Positions 19,732-28,567 of a stretch of 64,000 bases of DNA are shown here, piece after piece. The notes beneath the pieces are model-generated. The model did no database searches. It was not told the DNA's origin and saw only the letters and a list, made by a program, of their open reading frames with translations. Within the stretch, counting starts at the first letter, position 1, and each line of letters begins with the position of its first letter. The translations under genes were made by a program, and so were the position numbers. Source of the DNA: Rhizobium sp. CSW-27. GTDB taxonomy: Bacteria > Pseudomonadota > Alphaproteobacteria > Rhizobiales > Rhizobiaceae. Location of the stretch: NCBI RefSeq assembly GCF_018760785.1, contig NZ_JAHHZO010000001.1, positions 558,001 to 622,000 of the forward strand. The letters are read 5' to 3'.

Positions 19732-19928
19732 TGGCTTTCTGCGGCTTCTTCTCTTTCAATGGCGCGAGCGCGCCGATGACATGCGCCAAAGAGAGCGCAA
19801 TTCGCTTAACATCGGATTGAGAAACTGTGCAGAATGTCGCGCTTTCCTCACATCTCCTTAAGCTTTGGCGGCGCCCTTGCGCCACAAAGCGCTTGCCTTG
19901 CGGCCATATCACCGTCATTGGACTGGCC

Positions 19929-20678
19929 ATGACCTCTTCCAACGATTTAAGACTGGACCAGCTTCTCGTGGCCCGCGGCCTGTTTTCCAGCCGCTCGCGC
20001 GCCCGTGATGCCATCATCCGCGGCACCGTGCAGGTGAACGGCGAAACCGTGTCGAAGCCCGGCCAAGTGCTGCCGGCCAATGTGCGGCTTTCGATCGAGG
20101 ATCCGGCCCGCGGCTACGTGTCGCGCGCGGCGCTGAAGCTTGTCGCCGCCCTCGACCATTTCGGCCTCGATCCGGCCGGCCGCCACTGTCTCGATATCGG
20201 CGCCTCCACCGGCGGCTTCACCGAAGTGCTGCTTGCACGGGGGGCGGCGCATGTGGTGGCGGTCGATGTGGGCCACGGGCAGATGCATCCGCGCATCGCA
20301 GACGATCCGCGCGTCACCAATCTGGAAGGGCTGAACGCCCGCAACCTCACCCGCGAGGATGTGAGCGACCTGCCCTTCTCTCTCGTCGTCTCGGATGTCT
20401 CCTTCATTTCGCTGAAGCTCGCGCTGCCGCCGGCGCTGGAGCTTGCCGAACCGCAGGCGCTGTGTGCCCTTCTGGTAAAGCCGCAATTCGAGGCCGGCCG
20501 CGAGGCGATCGGCAAGGGCGGCCTGCTGAAGGCGCCGGAAACGGCACCGGATGTGGCCGCCGGGCTGGAGCGCTGGCTGGTAGAGGAGATGGGCTGGACG
20601 AGCCTCGGCCTCATCCCCTCGCCCATCGCCGGCGGTGACGGCAATCAGGAATATCTGTTGGCAGGACGCAAACCATGA
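19929..20678 (+). CDS. tlyA: TlyA family rRNA methyltransferase/putative hemolysin
   Basis: A SAM-dependent RNA ribose 2'-O-methyltransferase of about 249 residues. The N-terminal S4 RNA-binding domain (LDQLLVARGLFSSRSRARDA) leads into an FtsJ-like Rossmann fold with LDIGASTGGFTEVLLARGA and DVGHGQMHP. TlyA enzymes methylate cytidines in 16S and/or 23S rRNA. The start at 19929 (MTSSNDLRLDQ) is preferred because the S4 domain begins there. It overlaps the next methyltransferase gene by four bases, so the two are coupled. Confidence 0.92.
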   Translation: MTSSNDLRLDQLLVARGLFSSRSRARDAIIRGTVQVNGETVSKPGQVLPANVRLSIEDPARGYVSRAALKLVAALDHFGLDPAGRHCLDIGASTGGFTEVLLARGAAHVVAVDVGHGQMHPRIADDPRVTNLEGLNARNLTREDVSDLPFSLVVSDVSFISLKLALPPALELAEPQALCALLVKPQFEAGREAIGKGGLLKAPETAPDVAAGLERWLVEEMGWTSLGLIPSPIAGGDGNQEYLLAGRKP

Positions 20679-21919
20679 GCACCGAGACCGTTACCATAAA
20701 GCGCCTCGGCGCGCAGGGCCATGGCATCGCCAACGGCACGGACGGGCCGATCTACGTGCCCTTCGCGCTGCCCGGCGAAACGGTGGCGATTGCCCGCAAC
20801 GGCAATCACGGCACCGTCATGTCGACCGCCACAACCTCGCCCGACCGCGTCGCGCCGCTCTGTCGCCATTTCGGGCCGGACAGCGATGCCTGCGGCGGCT
20901 GTTCGCTGCAGCATCTGGCGGATGCGCCCTACCACGCCTTCAAGCGGCAACTGGTGGTGGACGCGCTGAAATCCAAAGGGCTGGAGCCAGAGATCCGCGG
21001 TCTCGTGCAGGCCAAACCCCACCAGCGCCGCCGCGTGACCTTTTCCGTGCGCCGCACGGAGAAGGAACTGCTGCTGGGATTCAACCGCGGCGAAAGCCAC
21101 ACCATCATTTCGATTGCCGAATGTCCCATCGCCTCGGATGGCATCGTCAACAGGCTTGCGACGATCCGCCGCCTGGCAGCGGCCCTCAGCGTGACCTCGC
21201 TGCCCTGGCGGCTGACGGTGACCGAGACGCTGACGGGTCTCGACCTCGCCGCCGAAGGCCTCAAACCCCTGTCCGACGCCGCACGGCGGGCGGTGGTCGA
21301 TTGCGTGCTGCAACTAAAGGGCATTGCCCGCGTCTCCATCGAGGGCGACATTCTCGTTGAACCGCAAAAGCCGCTCCTCGATTTCGGCGGCGTGCAGGTG
21401 GCGCTGCCACCGGGCGGCTTCACCCAGGCGACACGCGAGGCGGAGGAGACGATGGTCGCGCTGGTTCTTGCGCATCTCGGCAAGGCCAAACGCGTGGCGG
21501 ACCTGTTTGCCGGCGCCGGCACCTTTGCTCTCAGGATTGCCCGGCAGGCCAAGGTGCATGCGGTGGAAAGCGCGCCGAAGGCAATCGAGGCGCTGGACCA
21601 GGCGGCGCGCCGCGCGCAGGGCCTGAAGCCGGTGACGGTGGAGCGGCGCGACCTGTTCCGCCGGCCGCTGACGGCGCAGGAACTGAAGGTCTATGATGCC
21701 GTGGTGTTCGATCCGCCGCGCGCCGGGGCCGAGGAGCAGGTCAGGGAACTGGCGCGATCCGGCGTCAGGAAGATTGCCGCCGTCAGCTGCAATCCGCTGA
21801 CGCTGGCCCGCGACCTCGCCATCCTGACCGCTGCCGGCTACCGGATCTCGATCGTCACGCCCATCGACCAGTTCCTGTGGTCGACGCATGTCGAAGCGGT
21901 GGCGCTGCTGGAGAAATAG
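20675..21919 (+). CDS. RumA/TrmA-family RNA (uracil-5) methyltransferase
   Basis: A SAM-dependent RNA m5U methyltransferase, 414 residues, probably modifying 23S rRNA. An N-terminal TRAM-like region (KRLGAQGHGIAN) is followed by the iron-sulfur cysteines in CRHFGPDSDACGGC and a fourth cysteine in IAECPIAS. The SAM-binding part has VADLFAGAGTFALR. The FDPPRAG and VSCNPLTLARDL motifs carry the catalytic cysteine. Translation is coupled to tlyA through an ATGA overlap, giving a two-gene rRNA-modification operon. The exact target uridine cannot be told from sequence. Confidence 0.9.
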   Translation: MSTETVTIKRLGAQGHGIANGTDGPIYVPFALPGETVAIARNGNHGTVMSTATTSPDRVAPLCRHFGPDSDACGGCSLQHLADAPYHAFKRQLVVDALKSKGLEPEIRGLVQAKPHQRRRVTFSVRRTEKELLLGFNRGESHTIISIAECPIASDGIVNRLATIRRLAAALSVTSLPWRLTVTETLTGLDLAAEGLKPLSDAARRAVVDCVLQLKGIARVSIEGDILVEPQKPLLDFGGVQVALPPGGFTQATREAEETMVALVLAHLGKAKRVADLFAGAGTFALRIARQAKVHAVESAPKAIEALDQAARRAQGLKPVTVERRDLFRRPLTAQELKVYDAVVFDPPRAGAEEQVRELARSGVRKIAAVSCNPLTLARDLAILTAAGYRISIVTPIDQFLWSTHVEAVALLEK

Positions 21920-22012
21920 AGCCTTTCGGGGAAAAATGGAATCCGGCTTCCCTAAAAGACAAACGAAAACAGCGGCTGCCGGCTACAATCCGGGCCAGAC
22001 AGGCTCGAGGGC

Positions 22013-22270
22013 TCAACCGCCGAGCCGCAGCGTGCCGCTGCCGGTGACATTGTCGCAGCGGCAGCGCCCGCCGACCCGGCCGGGCTCCGCCCGGCAGACC
22101 GAGGGACGCCTCGTGCCGGCGCTCTTCGGCGGATCGATGACGCAGTAATAGCGCTGAGGCGGCTGAAAATCCTTGTCATTGTAGACGCGGCTATTCGGTC
22201 CGTCGCCGGCAGCCCAGACGGCCGGTGCCGCCATCAGCAGAAAAAGGGAACCGGCCAGCAGCCTGGTCAT
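22013..22270 (-). CDS. Small secreted cysteine-containing protein
   Basis: An 85-residue protein of unknown function. It begins with a signal peptide (MTRLLAGSLFLLMAAPAVWA, then AGDG). The mature part of about 65 residues carries four cysteines (YYCVI, SVCRA, RCRCD) and a Pro/Arg-rich middle. Two disulfides in the periplasm are plausible. I recognise no domain. It lies alone between the RNA methyltransferase operon and the enoyl-CoA hydratase gene on the minus strand. Confidence 0.65.
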   Translation of the reverse strand: MTRLLAGSLFLLMAAPAVWAAGDGPNSRVYNDKDFQPPQRYYCVIDPPKSAGTRRPSVCRAEPGRVGGRCRCDNVTGSGTLRLGG

Positions 22271-22341
22271 GAGGGGCCTCCCCGCAGATTGAAAGGCCGC
22301 AAGCTTCCGCTCTTCGCCTTAACGCCGCGTCAACGGGAGGT

Positions 22342-23097
22342 TCAACGCTTGAGAAAGGCCTCGAAGGCGGCGCGCGCCTCGGCGCTCTTCAGCTGCGCGG
22401 CAAAATGTACCATCTCGGCATCGATGCGGGCGAGCACAGCCGCGGGGTTCGGGCGCACCAGATCGCGGGCGATCTTCAGCGCGCCGGCCGGCTTTGCCGC
22501 AAGCCTTGCGGCAAGAGCCAGCGTCTCGGCCTCGACCTCCTGCGGGTCCACCACCTTCCAGATCAGGCCGGCCGCGCGTGCCTCCTCGCCCGAAAAGCCC
22601 TCGCCGGCCGCCAGAAGCGCAAAGGCGCGCTGCTGACCCATCACGGCGGGCGCCAGCAGGCTGGAGGCCGCTTCCGGCACCAGCGCCAGATCGACGAAGG
22701 GCGTGCGGAACAGGCTGCGGGCGGAAGAGACGGTCAGGTCGCAATGCAGGTGCAGCGTGGTGCCGATGCCGATTGCCAGCCCGTCCACCCCGGAGACCAG
22801 CGGCTTTCCGAAGGTGGCGAGCGCCTTCAGGAAATCCACCGCCGCCGGCGGTTCGCTGCTGCCGGACATCGCATAGCTCAGGAAATCGGCCATATCGTTG
22901 CCGGCGGAAAAGCAGCCTTCGGTGCCGAGAAAGGCGACGGCGCGGATCGCCTCGTCCGCTGCCGCCTGCGTGAGGCCGCCGACCATCTTGCGATACATTG
23001 CCGCGGTGATGGCGTTCTTTTTCTCCGGCCGGTTGAGGCGGATCACCATGACGCCGGGATGGGCCTCGGGGCATTCGATCAGGATGTGGTCGGTCAC
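22342..23097 (-). CDS. Enoyl-CoA hydratase/isomerase family protein
   Basis: A crotonase-fold enzyme of about 251 residues, expected to hydrate 2-enoyl-CoA in fatty-acid or amino-acid breakdown. Typical segments are VIRLNRPEKKNAITAAMYRK, the oxyanion-hole region EGCFSAGNDMADFL and VDGLAIGIGTTLHLHCDL. The glutamate usual at the second catalytic position is not obvious, so isomerase or other activity is possible. I chose the GTG at 23097 (VTDHILIECPE), which follows AGGAGACCC. A mosaic repeat separates it from the acyl-CoA dehydrogenase gene on the same strand. Confidence 0.85.
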   Translation of the reverse strand: MTDHILIECPEAHPGVMVIRLNRPEKKNAITAAMYRKMVGGLTQAAADEAIRAVAFLGTEGCFSAGNDMADFLSYAMSGSSEPPAAVDFLKALATFGKPLVSGVDGLAIGIGTTLHLHCDLTVSSARSLFRTPFVDLALVPEAASSLLAPAVMGQQRAFALLAAGEGFSGEEARAAGLIWKVVDPQEVEAETLALAARLAAKPAGALKIARDLVRPNPAAVLARIDAEMVHFAAQLKSAEARAAFEAFLKR

Positions 23098-23170
23098 GGC
23101 TGGGTCTCCTGGGGCGAACAGTTGGCGCACGCGGTGTTCAAGTCCCAGCATGCGGACGAACGGGAATAAT

Positions 23171-23303
23171 CCCCCTCTGGCCTGCCGGCCGTCTCCGCCA
23201 CAAGGGGGGAGATCACGAGAGGCGCGGCCTCGCCTGACGACGGAGGTCGGAGCGAGGCAGCAGAAGCCCCTCCCCCTTGTGGGGAGGGGTTGGGGAGGGG
23301 CTT
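23171..23303 (+). repeat. RIME-like mosaic intergenic repeat, copy C
   Basis: Same two end blocks as at 2593-2743 (CCCCCTCTGGCCTGCCGGCC with its hairpin, and CCCCTCCCCCTTGTGGGGAG with its tail), here with a shorter, different centre. The right end runs into the stop codon of the acyl-CoA dehydrogenase gene (23302-23304). Confidence 0.8.
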
Positions 23304-25104
23304 AGGCCAGCAACACGCGCGCGGCCGCAAGGCTTGCCGCGCCATGGATGACGCGGTCCTTCAGCGTGGCGGTTTCGACGATCAGGTTTTCCGCGGCAAA
23401 GCGGCAGAGGGCGATGCGCTGATCCTGACCATGGGCCGTTTCCGCCAGCGCACCCTTGGCGAGATAGGCGCCGGTGAGCGCAAGGCCGAACAGGCGCAGA
23501 TAGGGCGTGGCGCCCGAAAGGGCCTCCGCCAGCGCGCCCTCCGCCTGCCGGGTGAGCAGCCAGTCGGTCGCGGCTTCGAGATCGTCAAGGCTTGCGGTGA
23601 GACGGGCGGCCGTCTCGCCGAAGCCTTCGCGGTTCGAGGCGGCCACGGCCGCTGCCACCTCCCGCAACTCTGTGATGAAGCCGCGCACCTGCGTGCCCGT
23701 CGAGAGGGGCAGCTTGCGCACCACGAGGTCGATCGCCTGGATGCCGTTGGTGCCCTCATAGATCGGGGCGATGCGGGCATCGCGCAGCAGGCGGGCAGCC
23801 CCCGTTTCCTCGATGAAGCCCATGCCGCCATGCACCTGGATGCCGAGCGAGGCGACGTCAACGCCGACATCGGTGGCAAAGGCCTTGGCAATCGGGGTCA
23901 GAAGGGCCGCGCGCTCCTGGAAGTGGCGCGCCTCATCACCCTCTGCCCTGTGCGAGAGGTCGATCGCATGGGCACAGGCATAGCAGATGGCCCGCACGCC
24001 TTGCGTCAGCGCCTTCATCGTCACCAGCATGCGCACGACATCCGGGTGCTTGATGATCGGGCTCATGCCGGAAGCCCCCGGACCGGACGCGGCAGCGCCA
24101 CCCCAGGCCGGCGCGCGACCCTGCGTGCGCTCGCGGGCATAGGCGATTGCCTTCTGCGTGGCGGCCTCGGCGGTCGCGACCCCCTGCATGCCGACGGCGA
24201 GGCGGGCATTGTTCATCATGGTGAACATGCAGGCGAGACCCTTGTTCTCCTCGCCGACCAGCCAGCCGATGGCGCCCGGCTCCTCGCCGAAACGGCCGTC
24301 GCCATAGATCATGGTGCAGGTGGGCGAGCCATGGATGCCGAGCTTGTGCTCCAGCGAATGGCAGAAGAGATCGTTGCGGGGGCCGAGCGAACCGTCATCG
24401 TTGACGAGGAATTTCGGCACCAGGAACAGCGAGATGCCGCGCGTGCCGGCCGGAGCATCCGGCAGGCGGGCCAGCACCAGGTGAATGATGTTGTCGGCCG
24501 CATCGTGATCGCCCCAGGTGATGTAGATCTTCTGGCCGAAGATACGGTAGGTACCGTCCGGCTGGCGTTCGGCGCGCGTCTTCAGCGCGCCGAGATCCGA
24601 GCCGGCCTGCGGCTCGGTGAGGTTCATGGTGCCCGTCCATTCGCCGGAGACGAGCTTTTCCACATAGCGTTCCTGCAGGCTGCGGCTGCCATGCGCCATC
24701 AGCGCCTCGATGGCGCCGATCGTCAGCGTCGGCCCCAGCGTGAAGCCGACGGAGGCGGAATTCCACATTTCCAGCGTCGCGACATTCAGCATGTGCGGCA
24801 GGCCCTGCCCGCCGAAGGCCTCCGGTCCGGTCAGACCGTTCCAGCCGCCGGCGCACCAGGCCTTGTAGAGATCGACCCAGCCATCCGGCGAGATCACCCT
24901 GCCCTCGATCAGCCGGGCGCCTTGCGTATCGCCGATGGGGCCGAGCGGCGCCATCTCCTCGCTGGCGAAACGCCCCGCTTCGGACAGGATGGCATCGACG
25001 AGATCCTCGCTCAGGTCTCCGAGCCGTCCGGCCGAAAGCGCGGCCGACAGGCCGGCGACATGTCTCAGGGTGAACGCAATCTCCTCGACGGGCGCCTTGT
25101 ACAT
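23302..25104 (-). CDS. Acyl-CoA dehydrogenase, long form with extra C-terminal domain
   Basis: An FAD-dependent acyl-CoA dehydrogenase of 600 residues, longer than the usual 380 because of N- and C-terminal extensions, as in the AidB/FadE5-like subgroup. Markers are WTGTMNLTEPQAGSDLGALK, QKIYITWGDHD, IQVHGGMGFIEETGAARL and RDARIAPIYEGTNGIQAIDL, the last containing the region of the catalytic Glu. The start is ATG at 25104 with GGAGGAGAT upstream. A LiuR-like palindrome lies about 92 bases before the start. The enoyl-CoA hydratase gene follows downstream on the same strand. Confidence 0.92.
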   Translation of the reverse strand: MYKAPVEEIAFTLRHVAGLSAALSAGRLGDLSEDLVDAILSEAGRFASEEMAPLGPIGDTQGARLIEGRVISPDGWVDLYKAWCAGGWNGLTGPEAFGGQGLPHMLNVATLEMWNSASVGFTLGPTLTIGAIEALMAHGSRSLQERYVEKLVSGEWTGTMNLTEPQAGSDLGALKTRAERQPDGTYRIFGQKIYITWGDHDAADNIIHLVLARLPDAPAGTRGISLFLVPKFLVNDDGSLGPRNDLFCHSLEHKLGIHGSPTCTMIYGDGRFGEEPGAIGWLVGEENKGLACMFTMMNNARLAVGMQGVATAEAATQKAIAYARERTQGRAPAWGGAAASGPGASGMSPIIKHPDVVRMLVTMKALTQGVRAICYACAHAIDLSHRAEGDEARHFQERAALLTPIAKAFATDVGVDVASLGIQVHGGMGFIEETGAARLLRDARIAPIYEGTNGIQAIDLVVRKLPLSTGTQVRGFITELREVAAAVAASNREGFGETAARLTASLDDLEAATDWLLTRQAEGALAEALSGATPYLRLFGLALTGAYLAKGALAETAHGQDQRIALCRFAAENLIVETATLKDRVIHGAASLAAARVLLA

Positions 25105-25195
25105 CCGATCTCCTCCAAAAGGCCGTGACGGACAGCAACGCCACCTCCTCGCGATGCCGCTTCTGCCCTGATGCTTCCCTTTCGGCTAATTGATT

Positions 25196-25211
25196 TTTAC
25201 GTAAACGTCAA
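25196..25211 (-). promoter_or_regulatory. LiuR-like operator before the acyl-CoA dehydrogenase gene
   Basis: TTTACGTAAACGTCAA is a near-perfect inverted repeat (half-sites TTKACGT) that matches, from memory, the motif of LiuR, a MerR-family regulator of branched-chain amino-acid and acyl-CoA catabolism. It lies upstream of the acyl-CoA dehydrogenase gene. AAACGTTT overlaps its right edge. Confidence 0.55.
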
Positions 25212-25312
25212 ACGTTTTGCGCGGATGTGCTTCCGCTGACGGACCGCTGTCCCCCTCGCTCGGCTCAAAACCCGCAATCAAAAGATGTTCAACTTTGCGC
25301 CAGCACGCCAGC

Positions 25313-25330
25313 GTGTCACGAAACTGTATT
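25313..25330 (+). promoter_or_regulatory. Pho box before phoX
   Basis: GTGTCAC, four bases, then CTGTATT reproduces the PhoB direct repeat (CTGTCAT-N4-CTGTCAT) with 10 of 14 matches and the right 11-base period. TATCGC, ten bases later, could be the -10. The phoX ATG lies 55 bases downstream of the box. Confidence 0.6.
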
Positions 25331-25385
25331 GGTGACCGGCTATCGCATTAGAACAATTCTAGAGCCAACTTATGGGGAGTTGACC

Positions 25386-27296
25386 ATGGCTGATATCGAC
25401 ACGAGCAAGCTGTCCTGGGACGAGTGGGACGAATTGCAGAATCCGCCGCCGGCCGAAACCGATTTCGACCGCGTGGTCGAGCGGGCCATCTCGCGCCGCG
25501 GCTTCCTCGGTGGCGTGCTCGCCTTCGGCTCTGCCGCTGCGGCCATGGGCACGCTCGGCAACCTGATGAGCTCGACCTCGGCTCAGGCCCAGGAAGCCGC
25601 ATCGCGCTTCCCCTTCAAGCCGGTTCCGATCGCCACCGACAACACGATCCACGTGCCGGAAGGTTATTCGTGGAAGGCGCTTGCCAAGTGGGGTCAGCCG
25701 CTGTTTTCCAACGTTCCGGATGTCGATCCGGTCAAGGGCGTCAGCCTGGAGAACTCCGACAAGGTGTTCGGTGAAAACACCGACGGCATGGAACTCTTCG
25801 TCGTCGGCGACCACCAGCTGATCGCCGTCAACCACGAATACGTCAACCCGGACATCAACCTGCCGCACCGCGAAAAGGGCATTCCGGCCAATCTCGACGA
25901 AGTGCGCATCCTGCAGAACATGCAGGGCGTCACCGTGATGGAAGTGGCCGAAGGTGCAAACGGCTGGGAGATCGTCGTCGACAGCCCGTTCAACCGCCGC
26001 ATCCACCACAACACGCCGATGAAGATTTCCGGCCCTGCCGCCGGCTCAGACCTGCTGAAGACCGCCGCCGATCCGAACGGCACGGACTGTCTCGGGACCT
26101 TCAACAACTGCGGCGCCGGCAAGACGCCGTGGGGCACCTACCTCACCTGCGAGGAAAACTTCAACGGCTACTTCGGCACCACCAATGCCGAGTTCAAGAT
26201 GCCGGCCGACTACAAGCGTTACGGCATTGCCGCCGAGACGCGCTATGCCTACGAGAAGTTCGACGAGCGCTTCGACGTGGCGAAGAACCCGAACGAACCG
26301 CGCCGCGCCGGCTATGTCGTAGAAATCGACCCGTCGAATGCCAAGTCGGTTCCGGTCAAGCGCACCGCACTCGGCCGCATCAAGCACGAAAACGCCGCCG
26401 TGGTGGTTGCCCGTGACGGTCGCGTGGTCGTCTACATGGGCGACGACGAGCGCGGCGAGTTCCTCTACAAGTTCGTCTCGAACGGTATCTACGTGCCGGG
26501 CGGCGACACATCGAAGCTGCTCGACGAAGGCACGCTCTTCGTTGCCAAGTTCGCCGATGACGGCACCGGTGAGTGGGTTGCCCTGACGCCGGAAACGACC
26601 GGCATGAAGATGGACGAGATCTGCGTCTTCACCCGCCAGGCTGCTTCCAAGGTGGGCGCCACCACCATGGACCGTCCGGAATGGGTGGCGATCAACCCGG
26701 TTGCCATCGAAGCCTATTGCGCGCTGACCAACAACAGCAACCGTGCCGTCATGAAGGACGGCAAGATGCGCACCAATGCCGGCGGCGATGTCATGGCGAT
26801 CAACGCCGCCAACCCGCGCGAGAAGAACGAATACGGCCAGATCGTGCGCTGGTATCCGGAAGGCGACGACCACGCCAACGGCAAGTTCAAGTGGGACCTG
26901 TTCTGCATGGCCGGCAACCCGGCCGTTCACAAGGACGCCTATGCCGGCTCTTCCAACATCAACGAAGGCAACATGTTCAACTCGCCGGACGGCATGATGT
27001 TCGACTCGACCGGCCTGCTCTGGATCCAGACGGACGGCGAAGACACCAACGAAGGCAACTTCGCCGGCCAGGGCAACAACCAGATGCTGGCGGGCGACCC
27101 GGCAACCGGTCGCATCGAGCGCTTCCTCACCGCACCGAAGGGCGCGGAAGTCACCGGCCAGACCTGGTCGGCCGACAAGCGCACGCATTTCGTCGGCATT
27201 CAGCACCCCGACGCGCCGTTCCCGGATGGCGAAGGCAAGCTGCCGCGTTCGACGGTCATCGCCGTCAAGCGCAACGACAATGCGATGATCGGCTGA
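25386..27296 (+). CDS. phoX: PhoX family alkaline phosphatase, Tat-exported
   Basis: A periplasmic phosphatase of the PhoX/DUF839 family, about 636 residues, which releases phosphate from organic esters using calcium and iron. A twin-arginine signal is visible near residues 37-42 (SRRGFLGG), followed by a hydrophobic stretch and AQAQEA. Segments such as TCEENFNGYFGT, GRIKHENAAVVV and MFNSPDGMMFDSTGLLWIQ are family-like, the last probably in the catalytic and metal-binding core. The ATG follows GGGGAGTTG. A Pho box lies upstream and a clear terminator downstream, so it is a single phosphate-regulated gene. Confidence 0.93.
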   Translation: MADIDTSKLSWDEWDELQNPPPAETDFDRVVERAISRRGFLGGVLAFGSAAAAMGTLGNLMSSTSAQAQEAASRFPFKPVPIATDNTIHVPEGYSWKALAKWGQPLFSNVPDVDPVKGVSLENSDKVFGENTDGMELFVVGDHQLIAVNHEYVNPDINLPHREKGIPANLDEVRILQNMQGVTVMEVAEGANGWEIVVDSPFNRRIHHNTPMKISGPAAGSDLLKTAADPNGTDCLGTFNNCGAGKTPWGTYLTCEENFNGYFGTTNAEFKMPADYKRYGIAAETRYAYEKFDERFDVAKNPNEPRRAGYVVEIDPSNAKSVPVKRTALGRIKHENAAVVVARDGRVVVYMGDDERGEFLYKFVSNGIYVPGGDTSKLLDEGTLFVAKFADDGTGEWVALTPETTGMKMDEICVFTRQAASKVGATTMDRPEWVAINPVAIEAYCALTNNSNRAVMKDGKMRTNAGGDVMAINAANPREKNEYGQIVRWYPEGDDHANGKFKWDLFCMAGNPAVHKDAYAGSSNINEGNMFNSPDGMMFDSTGLLWIQTDGEDTNEGNFAGQGNNQMLAGDPATGRIERFLTAPKGAEVTGQTWSADKRTHFVGIQHPDAPFPDGEGKLPRSTVIAVKRNDNAMIG

Positions 27297-27323
27297 GACC
27301 GCCCGTCAATCGGCAATGAGGAG

Positions 27324-27357
27324 AACGCGCCGGGCGATCCGGCGCGTTCTTCGTTTT
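27324..27357 (+). terminator. Rho-independent terminator of phoX
   Basis: GAACGCGCCGG, a five-base loop and CCGGCGCGTTC form a perfect 11-bp stem, followed by TTCGTTTTC, starting 27 bases after the phoX stop. Confidence 0.85.
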
Positions 27358-27507
27358 CGAGCAAGACCTGCGGCCGGCACGACGATCAGGGCCGCCGGAT
27401 GTGGCGCAAACTCCGCGCGCACCGTCCCACCGGTGTCACACGACCGGATGTATCTTGCCGCGTTCGACATCCCGTGTGTAGATGCTGCAAATGCGAAGGA
27501 GCCTGCC

Positions 27508-28506
27508 ATGCTGTCCATCGTCCAGTCCATTCCAGGCCTCGTCTGGGCCTATCAGTTCGACGGTGACAGCCGCTCCTGCCGCCGCCTGCCGCCGGACGCG
27601 ACGCGCGCCGACCTGGGAGACGAGCAGACGGGCTTCCGCTGGCTGCACCTCAACCTCGCCGACCAGCGTGTCGCCGCCTTCCTCGAGGAGTTCTCGAAGC
27701 TGCCCACGCAGGTGGTGACCGCACTGACCACCCATGAGACGCATGCCTCCATCACGCTGGAGGACGGCATGATCTACGGCACGCTGGTCGATTTCCAGCG
27801 AGAGTTCGACGAGGAGACGCGCGATATCGGCTGGCTGCATTTTGCGGTCTGCGACAACCTTTTGATCACCACCCGGCTGCAGCCGCTGCGCTCCATCGAC
27901 CGGGTGCGTGCGGCCGTGGAAAAGAACCCGGCGCGCTATCGCCAGCCCATCGACATCTTCGAGCTGATCGTCGCCGAGTTCCAGCGCACGCTGATTTCGC
28001 TCGTCATCGAGCTGACGGAGGAGCTGAACCAGATCGAGGACGTGGTCTATGGGGCAACGACGCGGGACGAGCGCCGGCGTCTGGCGCCCGTGCGCCGCAC
28101 GGTGGTGCGCCTGCACCGCCATCTGCGCACGGTGCTGACGCTTCTGCGCCGCGCCGCCGCCGCCGACGAGGACGAAATGCCGGAGGGTTTCCACGACGTC
28201 TCCGGCCGCCTGACCAGCCGGCTGGAAGCCGTGGACCACGATGTCTATGCCCTGCAGGACCGCGCGCGTCTGCTGCACGAAGAAATCGATTCGAAGCTCT
28301 CCTCGGAAACCAACCGCCACCTCTATATCCTGTCGCTGATGACGGCCTTCCTGCTGCCGCCCTCGCTGGTGACCGGCTTCTTCGGCATGAACACCGAGGC
28401 GCTTCCCTTCGCCCATGCCGAACACGGCACGCTCTATGCCTTCGGGCTGATGACGCTTTCGGTCGGCGGCGCCTGGTGGCTGCTGCGCCGGGCCGGCATT
28501 CTCTGA
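27508..28506 (+). CDS. CorA/ZntB-type divalent cation transporter
   Basis: An inner-membrane metal transporter of the CorA superfamily, about 332 residues. A long cytoplasmic helical funnel (residues 1-270) leads to two C-terminal helices joined by the hallmark loop GFFGMNTEALPF (GMN motif). The sequence resembles zinc transporters of the ZntB branch more than CorA magnesium channels, but the ion is not certain. The ATG at 27508 has AAGGAG seven bases upstream. It is a single gene after phoX. Confidence 0.87.
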   Translation: MLSIVQSIPGLVWAYQFDGDSRSCRRLPPDATRADLGDEQTGFRWLHLNLADQRVAAFLEEFSKLPTQVVTALTTHETHASITLEDGMIYGTLVDFQREFDEETRDIGWLHFAVCDNLLITTRLQPLRSIDRVRAAVEKNPARYRQPIDIFELIVAEFQRTLISLVIELTEELNQIEDVVYGATTRDERRRLAPVRRTVVRLHRHLRTVLTLLRRAAAADEDEMPEGFHDVSGRLTSRLEAVDHDVYALQDRARLLHEEIDSKLSSETNRHLYILSLMTAFLLPPSLVTGFFGMNTEALPFAHAEHGTLYAFGLMTLSVGGAWWLLRRAGIL

Positions 28507-28510
28507 CGCG

Positions 28511-28539
28511 AAAAGGCCGCCCGGCAAAACCGGACGGCC
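28511..28539 (-). terminator. Rho-independent terminator of the BA14K gene
   Basis: On the minus strand, GGCCGTCCGG, a five-base loop and CCGGGCGGCC (one mismatch) are followed by TTTTCGCG, 30 bases beyond the BA14K stop. Confidence 0.7.
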
Positions 28540-28567
28540 AATGAAGCGGGATGCTTCCCGGCTACTC

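Noticed and set aside
19866..19880. Possible sigma-54 promoter before tlyA
   Set aside because: TGGC and TTGC have the right spacing, but the -24 element lacks the usual AC and the region is GC-rich enough for a chance match.
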